The notes beneath the pieces were generated by a model. That model was given only the letters and a program-made list of their open reading frames with translations. It was not told the origin of the DNA and did not search any database. The position numbers and the translations under genes are program-made. Shown here in pieces: positions 50,055 through 55,047 of a stretch of DNA of 64,000 nucleotides; the first letter of the stretch is position 1; each line of letters begins with the position of its first letter. The stretch is from NCBI GenBank assembly GCA_944989445.1, contig CALYLW010000070.1, positions 223,307 through 287,306 of the forward strand, written 5' to 3'. The DNA comes from Ampullaceana balthica (taxonomy: Eukaryota > Mollusca > Gastropoda > Lymnaeidae).

Positions 50055-52650
50055 TAGCCGTGTGGAGGCCTGGAATACACAGTATTATACACAGAATTTC
50101 AAGTAAAACAATAAGGTGGAGGATTATAGCTGCTAAATTTTATTTGTGCTGATAATTCAGAAACCGAACATTAAGAACGTTGGAACAGAAAGACACCAAA
50201 CGCACCAAAACGTCACTCAGTCACTACTTCCTAGTGCATCTCGGTGAGGTGCACATGATGCGGCGCTGTGTGGGTCTGCGCGCTATCACATATCTATATA
50301 CCAGTGTGTGGATGCGTTTTCCCATACTTACTAAATAAATGGAATTCTCCATTAGTTACCCTGGATTGCACCGATAGCTTAGCCAGTTGTCGCCATTATT
50401 TTCTATTGGTGGCCAGCCAAGAGTTCCTAGAGTCCTATGTGTGTGTGTGTGTGTGTGTGACTTTGATCCCATATTATTATTATGTGTTGTAGTAAAATAT
50501 GGTTTACAAGTTTAACCTTAAAAATTGAGAACCAACAAATCAGCTTACGTGTCTTCCTTCAGATTGTTAATTAAGTCTATTACAAACTCGAGGAGCTGGG
50601 TCTTCAAATGACATTTTGGTACAAACTCCATGCAAAAAGACCGTTAGTATATTGAGACTTAAGTCAAGTGTATTCAAGTTATTGTTACCAAAAGAATGTA
50701 AACTTAGTTGTACGCGTATACATATACCTAATATACTCTAAATTTTTAAAAAGATTCTTATAAATTTATTTTATGGTAGTAGTTGGGATAATAGTTTCAA
50801 ATTATGTACTACTTAATAATTATTAGTTCAAGATATTTTATTGGGTGCAGATAAATAATTTTAAAAATGATGGCTTATAGAATAGAAAGCTTGGTTTGGT
50901 TGATAAATGATATTTTGGTGGATAGATAGAAGAATGTGTGTATATATAGATGGAAGTAAGGAAGAGAAAAAGTATAGAATAAAATGTATACTCACCACAA
51001 TCAACAATATGTCTTTGAGTTTCCTATTCAAAAAATCAATTTGGTCAAGCTCACTTATCAGCTTATCAGGTACATTTACACTGGTCTTTTTTACATTCAT
51101 GACATATCTGCCACGACCAAGGGGTTCGATTGTACTTGAAAGATTAGACATTTCTTCCAAAGTGCTTGTAGGAAGACGAGGAATATTTTGGCTAGCAAAG
51201 AGAGAAAAGACAATTTAATAATGCAAGTGTTATTTTAGTACACATTTCAAATAAAATGCATATTTTGTAATTTTTATTGGAAAGTTAGATTCTGTAGATT
51301 ATAGTTTGCCTAGTTTCTTTATAAGTTCTCCTAATAGACGGCAATGTCCCTTAAATGACAGAAAGAAGGCGTGCATTGAAATGAAATATGAAGAAATTAC
51401 TGTCGATTTAGAAGTTTAAGGTTTTTCTGTGTTGGACAATATGAAAGCAAAATTATAATCTGTAACTGATACGCTGGTAACGTTCCAAAAATTAACAGTA
51501 GAACGAAACATGATTGTCTATTGTTTATAAAGTCTTTTTGATCACATTTATAATTTGAAAACAAGGCAGCATGTTATGGAAGCCTGAACAAAAGGTAGAA
51601 ATTTTAAAGGAATATCAGGAATGAGCCACGCGTAAATATTTTCCGATTTATATCATGGCTGTCTTTTATTCGTGTAAGCCGGGTAGTGTGTTGAAAGACT
51701 GAAACTTATGTAATTTCTTAGGCGGCTTTGGTTAGGGAAATGTATTGGGAAACGCATGATTTGTCACAATATGATTAGTTCCATATGATTAAGTACAAAC
51801 AATTGAAGTGCAGTTCCAGAGATGTTTGCTTCTTTCAGTAATCGTGAAAAAATTAAGAGCGCTTCAATATAAAGCATGTCTTGGTCCAAATATTGATTGA
51901 AAATGTTTTATTATTTTTACAATATTTACTTTATTTGGTTTAAAATCAATGCATAACTATATGTAAATTCCAGTTCAACCGATTTAGTCATTGAAATATA
52001 TACCATAGACCATAGCCGATGGACTTGTTAAAAAATAAAGAAATTTCAGATTAATATTTTACCGCAAGTGATATACGATAAGGAATTACACGTTTTTAAT
52101 ATGTTGTAATAACTTCAAGTAAACTGAAAAAAAATTGCTATGTCGCTACATTGTGCAAAGTGAATATTGAGAAAATTTGAAGAAAACGAAATAACCTTGA
52201 ATCTATTGTTTTTATTGAAAGGTCACAAGTAATGGAGTAATTATTTGTTGTGAAAAGTCATGTGAATTTGAAAGACAAACAGAATCAATGAAAATAAGAA
52301 ATATTGATTATTGATTTTGAAAACTTACTTATCCCCTGCGCCGTGAAGATAAAGAAGAAAGGTGTAGTTATATTCTAAAATGTAGTTCCCGGAGACCTTT
52401 CTACTACGTTTAGGTTCCTCGCTAGAATATTATTAAAAAAAAATTAGTATACAAAGAATTTGCATTCAATAACTGCTTAAACTTCCTACATAAAGAAAAA
52501 TTCAATAAAAACCGAATCAGCTAGGTGTTTCATCTTTAGTTGTTGTCTGTCTGTCCGTCTATCTATCTATCTATCTATCCATCCATCCAACCATCCATCC
52601 ATCCATCCATCCATCCATCCATCCATCCATCCATCCATCCATCCATCCAT

Positions 52651-52684
<34 letters not shown>

Positions 52685-52772
52685 GTCCATCCGTCCATCC
52701 GTCCATCCGTCCATCCGTCCATCCGTCCATCCGTCCATCCGTCCATCCGTCCATCCGTCTATCCGTCTGTCC

Positions 52773-52806
<34 letters not shown>

Positions 52807-52807
52807 A

Positions 52808-52839
<32 letters not shown>

Positions 52840-52919
52840 GGTATGTCTGTCGGTCTGTCGGTCTGTCTGTCGGTCGGTCTTTCTGTCTTTCTGTCTGTAT
52901 GTCTGTCTGTCTGTCTTTT

Positions 52920-52952
<33 letters not shown>

Positions 52953-52957
52953 GTCTA

Positions 52958-53000
<43 letters not shown>

Positions 53001-53090
53001 CTATATATCTATCTATCTGTCTGTCTATCTGTATGTCTGTTTGTCTGTCTGTCTATCTGTCTGTCTGTCTGTATGTCTGTCTGTCTGTCG

Positions 53091-53128
<38 letters not shown>

Positions 53129-53580
53129 CTGTCTGTCTGTCTGTCTATCTGTCTATCTGTCTTTCTGTCTTTCTGTCTTTCTGTCTTTCTGTCTTTCTGT
53201 CTGTCGTTCTCTCCGTCTGTTCATTAGTTCATCTATCTATCTTTCAGTCTGTATTTCTTTTTAAATTATGGGAATGTGGGTTAGAATGAGAGAGAGCGGG
53301 AAAGGTGAAAGACACATTAGTTGATATAGAGATAATTTTGTCAGTTGTGGTTTATATGTGTTATGGATGATTGACTAGATTGATGGATATGAATGAAAAT
53401 ATATTCATGTAAATATTAAAATGTTATTGAACGTACTCATTGTGTTTCCCAAATACCCAGAGAATGATAATTGCAAACAGGCATGACAAAACGCAAACTG
53501 TTATGTTAAGCGCAAAAGCCCATTCGCTCGATGGATCTTCATCACAAGTGATAATATCATGGTCATCGTAGCTGCAACAG
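9351..53580 (-). CDS. host gene, 3' seven exons: unrecognised multi-pass membrane protein
   Basis: Seven minus-strand exons join in phase: 53580-53437, 52421-52329, 51191-50996, 26401-25786, 24038-23854, 9855-9650, 9546-9351. They give 1,636 coding bases, about 544 residues to the stop; the first exon begins in phase, so the 5' end is missing. The protein has an acidic, Cys-containing, probably extracellular segment, then a membrane helix, a soluble stretch of ~100 residues, at least four hydrophobic helices in exon D, a soluble region with FIDEYD and FFFRC, two more helices in exon F and a soluble C-terminus. I do not recognise the family. Phase agreement at all six junctions is the main proof that it is a real gene. 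Intron lengths are roughly 1.0, 1.1, 24.6, 1.7, 14.0 and 0.1 kb. Confidence 0.8.
9650..9855 (-). CDS. host gene exon F (two membrane helices)
   Basis: Acceptor TCTTCATCAG, donor CAG|GTAAGA. It encodes about 68 residues with two hydrophobic helices (around [20 protein letters not shown] and [14 protein letters not shown]) separated by a short polar loop. It enters in phase 0 and leaves in phase 2, fitting exon G across a 103-bp intron. Confidence 0.8.
10005..10690. repeat. GC-rich island of unknown nature
   Basis: About 690 bp, much more GC-rich than the surrounding intron, with abrupt edges. It contains a 9-bp inverted repeat with a one-base loop (GGGTCTTCCGGGAAGACCC, 10642-10660). The 123-codon minus-strand ORF inside it has no recognisable domain. 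It could be a LINE or SINE 5' region from a GC-rich lineage; not identified. It lies in the 14-kb intron of the host gene. Confidence 0.4.
10691..11280. other. AT-rich intronic stretch, nothing identified
   Basis: No ORF, repeat end or splice motif of note was seen here. It is intronic with respect to the host gene. Confidence 0.4.
11281..13399. repeat. cluster of R1 repeats (CCCTTAT subfamily), in both orientations
   Basis: Units are recognised by AAATCCCTTATATTAAC at about 11,690 and 12,375 (plus) and its complement at about 12,910 (minus), and by the opposite end GACTATAAATCCCTTA at about 11,325 and 12,957 (minus). Plus units face minus units, giving an overall inverted arrangement. Internal blocks (GATCGATC, CTGAAATTT, AAGTGGGTCA) are shared by all. 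The last minus unit is cut at 13,400 by a LINE. Confidence 0.7.
12847..12896. repeat. (GA)n microsatellite
   Basis: An uninterrupted GA run of about 50 bp inside an R1 unit. Confidence 0.95.
13728..16449. mobile_element. hAT-like non-autonomous element with 8-bp target duplication
   Basis: The element begins CAGTGGTGTCAC and its other end, read inward, begins CATAGGCGTCA, giving imperfect inverted ends. It is flanked by GTAATTAT (13720-13727) and GTAATTTT (16450-16457), an 8-bp duplication with one mismatch, and it splits a LINE whose halves match a sister copy. No transposase was seen. It holds a minus-strand R1 unit at about 13,860-14,345 and otherwise unidentified sequence. Confidence 0.65.
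13860..14345 (-). repeat. R1 repeat unit
   Basis: On the minus strand it starts AAATCCTTTATATTAACTC at 14,343, passes GGTGCGTATTATATTGAACG-like blocks, and ends at the AAATCCTTTATGTACGAG complement near 13,862. Confidence 0.75.
16779..17646 (-). mobile_element. candidate small Helitron enclosing R1 sequence
   Basis: On the minus strand the 5' end reads A|TCCTATATAATAAAAGGCAA at 17646, like other Helitron starts here. The proposed 3' end has a hairpin (GCCACCGAACGGTGGC) and terminates CTGG|T at 16779, fitting the CTRR rule and an A|T target. The distance from hairpin to end is longer than usual, so the 3' end is tentative. The interior contains minus-strand R1 units. Confidence 0.45.
17647..19450 (+). 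mobile_element. non-autonomous Helitron, family H5, copy 1
   Basis: The 3' end is clear: a perfect hairpin CCCGTCA-TTTT-TGACGGG (19422-19439) followed by TGATACC and CTAG at 19447-19450, next base T. The 5' part (from about 17,647) shares TTGCAATCTGTC...CCGTGACGCTA with the start of copy 2. No coding capacity for Rep or helicase was found. Confidence 0.6.
18290..18825 (+). repeat. tandem duplication of ~268 bp inside H5 copy 1
   Basis: Two diverged units end with ACTGACAAGTCATAAT at about 18,556 and 18,824; both contain TTTCATGCAAAATAAA. Confidence 0.75.
19451..19897 (+). mobile_element. non-autonomous Helitron, family H5, copy 2 (447 bp)
   Basis: It starts directly after the CTAG of copy 1 and ends with the same hairpin type (TCCGTCA-TTTT-TGACGGG) and CTAG at 19894-19897, followed by T. 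It is much shorter than copy 1. Its inner part (about 19,660-19,850) shares AACAAGGACAAGTTAGTTGG with family H4 at 34.7-36.1 kb. Confidence 0.65.
19898..20832. repeat. diverged minisatellite with GGGCCC-rich core, ~150-160 bp units
   Basis: Units are marked by a GC core (such as TTGGGGCCCCCAGCCC) near 19,970, 20,270, 20,450, 20,550 and 20,700, followed by AGTTCAGTG-like and GATCCATTCATT-like blocks. The array resumes after a hAT element at 23,444. It resembles the arrays inside Helitrons at 44.6 kb and 54.7 kb in core and unit length but differs in the rest. Confidence 0.65.
20833..23443 (-). mobile_element. hAT transposon of the Buster/ZBED5 type, complete ends
   Basis: 2,611 bp with inverted ends CAGCGGTTCTCAACC and GGTTGAGAACCGCTG and a perfect 8-bp target duplication AGCTAAAC (20825-20832 and 23444-23451). 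It encodes one transposase on the minus strand with two lesions. It inserted into the GGGCCC minisatellite, which continues on both sides. Confidence 0.95.
21167..23031 (-). pseudogene. hAT (Buster/ZBED5-like) transposase with one stop and one frameshift
   Basis: The N-terminal frame (23031-22669) has a BED-like zinc finger: CVICNEVL with a paired cysteine, then [11 protein letters not shown]. The middle frame (22648-22385) has [14 protein letters not shown], the first catalytic Asp region of hAT RNase H folds. The last frame (22384-21167) has [11 protein letters not shown], the second catalytic region, then [13 protein letters not shown] and [11 protein letters not shown], both hallmarks of this group, and a C-terminal dimerisation part. 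The frame is broken by a shift in an A run near 22,668-22,680 and by a TAA at 22385-22387 that looks like a single substitution. Otherwise almost full length, so a recent inactivation. Confidence 0.93.
23444..23560. repeat. continuation of GGGCCC-core minisatellite after the hAT insertion
   Basis: After the target duplication the sequence resumes with TAGCTCATATAAGC and a core GGGTCCCCGGAACCCC, in register with the units before 20,832. Confidence 0.65.
23650..23697. repeat. (TA)n microsatellite
   Basis: Pure TA run of nearly 50 bp, close to host exon E. Confidence 0.95.
23854..24038 (-). CDS. host gene exon E, followed by a GC donor
   Basis: Acceptor TCTCTTGTAG at 24039-24048. It encodes 62 residues ([14 protein letters not shown]... 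[18 protein letters not shown]...). The donor that keeps frame with exon F is AAG|GCAAGT at 23853, a GC-AG intron. A GT lies four bases further on, but using it shifts exon F into an early stop. No helix is predicted by eye; the region is probably cytoplasmic or luminal between helices. Confidence 0.75.
24460..25566. mobile_element. hAT-type non-autonomous element, AGGGCTG-like right end
   Basis: Right end GTTAATGTCCGCAGCCCT at 25,549-25,566, left part rich in TTAACGATTAAA-like sequence, as in the 4.7-kb and 62.2-kb elements. The left boundary is approximate. It contains a partial R1 (CCCTTAT subfamily) sequence near 24,960-25,280. It lies between host exons E and D. Confidence 0.45.
25786..26401 (-). 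CDS. host gene exon D (main membrane domain)
   Basis: Acceptor TTTATCCCCAG, donor ATAG|GTAAGT. It encodes about 205 residues. Four or five hydrophobic stretches are visible: [37 protein letters not shown], then a long double segment [19 protein letters not shown] and [19 protein letters not shown]. Between the first two is a polar loop with many aromatic residues ([13 protein letters not shown]). The tail ([20 protein letters not shown]...) is polar. The exon enters in phase 0 and ends one base into a codon completed by exon E. Confidence 0.85.
26563..27305 (-). mobile_element. 5'-truncated LINE tail (L2/CR1-like superfamily)
   Basis: On the minus strand the frame 27,300-26,750 encodes the conserved C-terminal region of a Jockey/CR1/L2-superfamily RT protein: [47 protein letters not shown] and [11 protein letters not shown]. 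It is followed by a 3' UTR with an AGCGCTGTGAGCCCA-like stem and a (TTA)n tail at 26,563-26,576. The catalytic RT core is missing. It is an intronic fossil between host exons D and C. Confidence 0.85.
26750..27205 (-). pseudogene. LINE ORF2 C-terminal fragment
   Basis: 151 codons in one frame from the first ATG, continuing upstream without stop to about 27,300. It matches the thumb and C-terminal region of L2/CR1-type RT proteins, without the YADD-type core or endonuclease. It cannot be functional alone. Confidence 0.85.
27458..30014 (+). mobile_element. non-autonomous Helitron, family H1, copy A (full length)
   Basis: Starts TCTAATATATAAAGCTCAG after an A and ends with a hairpin CCCGC-TACGAAGT-GCGGG and CTAG at 30011-30014 before a T. 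These are the terminal rules for Helitrons (5' TC, 3' hairpin plus CTRR, A|T target, no target duplication). 2,557 bp with no Rep or helicase ORF. It has an inverted copy of its own 5' terminus at about 28,727-28,746. Sister copies are B, C, D and E. Confidence 0.85.
30015..32101 (+). mobile_element. Helitron H1 copy B, directly joined to copy A
   Basis: Begins TATATATATAAAGCTAAG directly after the CTAG of copy A and ends with hairpin CCCGC-TACGAAGA-GCGGG and CTAG at 32098-32101. An R1-like fragment (31,690-32,020) replaces or interrupts its 3' region. Its 5' ~400 bp and internal blocks match copy A. Confidence 0.8.
32102..33706 (+). mobile_element. Helitron H1 copy C, 3'-truncated, joined to copy B
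   Basis: Begins TATATATATAAAGCTCAG directly after the CTAG of copy B and follows H1 to about 33,706, where similarity stops before the terminal hairpin. It is interrupted by an LTR-like piece at about 32,665-32,790. Confidence 0.75.
32665..32790. repeat. LTR-like fragment related to the element 1 LTR
   Basis: The block AATGGGGTTTTCCCGC, then GTTAGA-TTGCG-GGTGCGCA and a TGACGTCAT region, parallels the minus-strand order of the LTR at 4339-4615. It interrupts H1 copy C relative to copy B. No gag or pol is attached, so it is a candidate solo LTR or fragment. Confidence 0.4.
33707..34407. other. intronic stretch without gene; contains a small conserved-looking hairpin
   Basis: No coding similarity found. 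Around 34,068-34,096 is a short structured block, TGAGGAAAGCTCTTTGCCG then AAACG, whose GGAAAG and CTTTGCC arms can pair. Its origin is not known; retroelement 3' regions sometimes carry similar blocks. Confidence 0.3.
34408..34467. repeat. (AT)n microsatellite flanking an inverted terminus
   Basis: About 60 bp of AT directly before the CAGTAAGACCCC terminus. Confidence 0.95.
34690..35625 (+). mobile_element. non-autonomous Helitron, family H4, copy 1
   Basis: 3' end at 35622-35625 (CTAG|T) preceded by GC palindromes (GGCGCCGCAG, CGGCGCCG). The interior repeats the block GACAAGTTAGTTGGGCTTTT and GGCGCC-rich segments. The start is not fixed. Confidence 0.5.
35626..36122 (+). mobile_element. 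non-autonomous Helitron, family H4, copy 2 (497 bp)
   Basis: Follows the CTAG of copy 1 without spacer and ends with the same GC-rich palindromes and CTAG at 36119-36122, next base T. Contains ACGTATTTA..GGACAAGTTAGTTGG as in copy 1. Confidence 0.55.
36123..36650. other. stretch with no gene identified
   Basis: Between the H4 Helitron and the RNase H end of element 2. A 3' LTR for element 2 is expected here, but no stretch matching 43341-43897 was recognised, so the element appears 3'-truncated. Confidence 0.4.
36651..37539 (-). pseudogene. RT 3' half and RNase H of element 2
   Basis: No long frame remains, but motifs can be read in shifting frames: FLDD-ICVFG at about 37,449-37,429 (RT active-site box), [14 protein letters not shown] at ~36,885, ETDHKP-like at ~36,800 (RNase H) and LADVLSRQW at ~36,665-36,650. 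The order is that of gypsy RT followed by RNase H. Confidence 0.75.
37539..38380 (-). pseudogene. integrase C-terminal tail fused to reverse transcriptase start (element 2)
   Basis: Frame 38380-37736 starts in the integrase tail ([14 protein letters not shown], then [13 protein letters not shown]), passes a linker of about 80 residues, and enters the RT region: [12 protein letters not shown], then [21 protein letters not shown]. Frame 37739-37539 continues with [17 protein letters not shown] and [15 protein letters not shown] fingers and palm motifs. This continuous coding stretch shows that integrase precedes RT. A frame change at about 37,737 separates the two parts. Confidence 0.9.
38409..39770 (+). 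repeat. R1 tandem pair inserted in the integrase of element 2
   Basis: Unit starts AAATCCTTTA at 38409 and 38919; unit ends ATAAAGG(C/A)TTTATAG at about 38,868 and 39,732. The second unit carries ~370 extra bp (39,190-39,555) not found in other units. The pair splits integrase between YDRKARI (about 39,785) and [10 protein letters not shown] (about 38,390), so it moved in after the retrotransposon. Confidence 0.8.
39740..40440 (-). pseudogene. integrase catalytic core of element 2
   Basis: Frame 40333-39740 and its upstream continuation hold the core: [15 protein letters not shown] at the start, LSDNGSQF and NGMVERFNG with the usual spacing, then FGRKVRGPI. It is closely similar in order to the element 1 core. 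It is cut at its C-terminal side by the R1 pair. Confidence 0.85.
40441..40870 (-). pseudogene. integrase zinc-binding region of element 2
   Basis: The frame 40870-40550 ends in [19 protein letters not shown], the HHCC domain with the second-His region altered; the paired cysteines follow out of frame near 40,520-40,490. Upstream is a linker ([15 protein letters not shown]) found before integrase in Gmr1/gypsy pol proteins. Confidence 0.8.
41122..41375 (-). pseudogene. aspartic protease of element 2
   Basis: The active site RDTGCGTVG is read just upstream of the 41352 ATG, followed by [16 protein letters not shown] and the later strand region [10 protein letters not shown]. It corresponds to RDTGCTIIGC in element 1. 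No RT motif intervenes before integrase. Confidence 0.8.
41451..42395 (-). pseudogene. gag of element 2, broken frames
   Basis: Frame 42395-42090 has a charged coiled coil ([20 protein letters not shown]) after [18 protein letters not shown]. Frame 41954-41685 has a SCAN-like capsid segment ([29 protein letters not shown]). Frame 41663-41451 holds a poorly recognised tail. No zinc knuckle was recognised. Frames change at about 42,090 and 41,690. Confidence 0.8.
42880..43110 (-). repeat. 24-bp tandem repeat in the leader of element 2 (~9 units)
   Basis: Units of CTGCAACACCACTGCTACGG plus 4 bp repeat with period 24 between the LTR and gag. The last units are slightly diverged. Position parallels the 60-bp array of element 1, but the sequences are unrelated. 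Confidence 0.9.
43322..43340 (-). promoter_or_regulatory. putative primer-binding site (element 2)
   Basis: Minus strand GTGGGGGCCCACCG directly after the LTR end CA; shares TGGGGGC-CCG with element 1. Confidence 0.5.
43341..43897 (-). repeat. 5' LTR of element 2
   Basis: About 557 bp on the minus strand, beginning TGTTGTGATG at 43897 and ending CCACA at 43341. A TATA box (TATATAAAGA) lies at 43711-43720, roughly a third into the LTR, as expected for a U3 promoter. No partner LTR was recognised. Confidence 0.6.
44590..47830 (-). repeat. ~165-bp minisatellite inside Helitron H2 (about 20 monomers)
   Basis: Monomers of about 160-177 bp, each with an AACTTCCCAAAGTTTCATGC-type block, a CTACCTACACGGGAAAT block, a TATATAAG block and a GGGCCCCCGGCCCC core (plus-strand reading). 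The ORFs across it are by-products of repetition. The same monomer type, in the same orientation relative to the element, occurs in Helitron H3. Confidence 0.93.
46421..47830 (-). repeat. 500-bp higher-order repeat of three monomers
   Basis: The variant GTGTGCTTATCAACTACC occurs at 46,419, 46,919 and 47,419, exactly 500 bp apart, and the three monomers between are nearly identical from one block to the next. Monomers before 46,400 are more diverged. Confidence 0.9.
49997..50052. repeat. (TA)n microsatellite
   Basis: Pure TA run next to the 5' end of H1 copy D. Confidence 0.95.
50053..50990. other. intron between exons C and D, right-hand part; no gene
   Basis: Unique-looking AT-rich sequence with a short (GT)n at about 50,439-50,459. 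No coding or repeat signature beyond that. Confidence 0.5.
50996..51191 (-). CDS. host gene exon C
   Basis: Acceptor CTCTTTGCTAG, donor GTG|GTGAGT. It encodes 65 residues ([20 protein letters not shown]..., ...[18 protein letters not shown]), soluble and probably cytoplasmic after the first helix. It enters in phase 2 and leaves in phase 0. The ATG inside it is internal, not the gene start. Confidence 0.8.
51192..52328. other. host intron between exons B and C; nothing further seen
   Basis: About 1.1 kb of AT-rich sequence without recognisable repeat ends or ORFs. Confidence 0.6.
52329..52421 (-). CDS. host gene exon B
   Basis: Acceptor ATATTCTAG, donor ATAA|GTAAGT. It encodes 31 residues ([18 protein letters not shown]..., [10 protein letters not shown]) joining the first membrane helix to exon C. 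It is too short to show as a long ORF and was found by splice sites and phase. It enters and leaves in phase 2. Confidence 0.75.
52540..53250. repeat. long compound tetranucleotide microsatellite
   Basis: About 700 bp that passes from (CTAT)n and (ATCC)n to (GTCCATCC)n, then (GTCT)n with interspersed CTAT, CTCT and TTCT tracts. It lies in the ~1-kb intron between host exons A and B. The 249-codon Ser/Leu/Val ORF across it is an artefact of the repeat. Confidence 0.97.
53437..53580 (-). CDS. host gene exon A (first exon visible)
   Basis: Acceptor GATCCTGCAG, donor ATGA|GTACGT. It encodes 48 residues: a Cys-rich acidic stretch ([20 protein letters not shown]), probably extracellular, then a membrane helix around [20 protein letters not shown] and GKHN. 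It starts one base into a codon, so further exons lie upstream, beyond the Helitrons or outside the window. Confidence 0.75.
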
Positions 53581-53602
53581 CTGCAGGATCAAAAAAGAGA
53601 AA

Positions 53603-53610
<8 letters not shown>

Positions 53611-53668
<58 letters not shown>
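53611..53668. repeat. (AT)n microsatellite
   Basis: AT run between host exon A and the start of Helitron H1 copy E. Confidence 0.95.
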
Positions 53669-53671
<3 letters not shown>

Positions 53672-54659
53672 AAATATATATGTATATATCTAATATATAA
53701 AGCTCAGTTGGTGTTTGTATCTTTGTATGTTTGTATGTTTGTATGTTTCACTTTTTCGACTTTCTGTTAGACAGCCACGGAAAAACCAAATGACGGACGG
53801 GGACCAAATTTGGCAGGACGGTTTCTTTTACCCTGAAGGTGGTTTTAAGTTAGTTTTTGTAATTGTCCCTTTTGCCCGAATGCCGTAAATTAAATAATCA
53901 GAAAATGCAGAGACAAAGAATAAAAAAATTAACCTCATTTCTGTATTGAACAAATTTACGCGGACGTTCAAATGCCGTTCAAAGCGAGTTACTTTTGGTG
54001 ACGTTTTTTTTCCCCAATACTTTATTTTCAGCCGTGCGCATTAAAAAAATATTATAATGTCTAATTACGGTGCGCACATTTTCGTGTACACTTCATAATT
54101 TGAGCTGTGTAGTACAAAGAATTGGCATTTTCTTTACTGTAACTTTCTATATCTCTATACATATAAGACGCATTTGTTGTCTGTCCGTCGTCTGTCTGTT
54201 CCCTTATAACTCAAGATCCAGACAACCAAATAACGTGAAATTTGGTACACGTACACAAAATTATACCGGAAAGGTTATTAAACAGGTTTCGTTCCATATA
54301 TATAAAATACTGGGGGCTGGGGGCCCAAAATGTAGTTTTTCCCTATATGAGCTATATAAAATAAAAATTATTGAAAATTAAGACGTAAAATAATAAACAT
54401 TTTGGTGTCGAGATTAACAAGATGGCGTTTATTGCCATAAAATAATTTGATGTGACGTCATAGTTTGAGTTCATATTAATTTGTAAATAGGAAACAAAGT
54501 GAAAAGAGCAGTGATTATTTTAATTTATATTTTTAATTGTTAATATACCGCTGTGGGTGTGCGTTTAAGTATTTGTGTGCACATGTGTGAATCAGTGAGT
54601 GTGTGTGTTTTTTGTTGTGAACTATTATGACGATAATTGGTGAAAAAGAATGTAAACAT

Positions 54660-55016
54660 TTCCACTCATGGGTGGCCGGGAGCCCCAAAACCGGCTTTTC
54701 CTTTATGGGCTATATAAAACTGAATCAACACGAATTCCTCAAATTCTCGAGTAGGTAGAAGCATGAAAATTTGGAAAGTCGTTAAGTACCCTCCCGCAAT
54801 GGTAACAGTCAAAACAAAATATATAATTATCACTAACTGGGGGGGGGTGGGCGGGGGCCCCGGGAGCCCCAAAACCGGTCTTTCCTTTATGGGCTATATA
54901 AAACTGAATCAACACCAATTCCTCATATTCTCGAGTAGGTAGAAGCATGAAAATTTGGAAAGTCGTTAAGTACCCTCCCGCAATGGTAACAGTCGAAACA
55001 AAATATATAATTATCA

Positions 55017-55018
<2 letters not shown>
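54660..55018 (+). repeat. minisatellite monomers of Helitron H3, left of the LINE
   Basis: Two units with GAGTAGGTAGAAGCATGAAA, AAGTACCCTCCCGCAATGG and a GGGGCCCCGGG core. Same monomer family as in Helitron H2. Confidence 0.9.

Positions 55019-55047
<29 letters not shown>

Noticed and set aside
50861..51160. 99-codon ORF starting at an ATG inside exon C
   Set aside because: Its second half runs into intron after a GTGAGT donor; the first half is exon C in the correct frame, but the ATG is internal.
52540..53289. 249-codon ORF of Ser, Val, Leu, Cys and Ile repeats
   Set aside because: Translation of a tetranucleotide microsatellite in a host intron.
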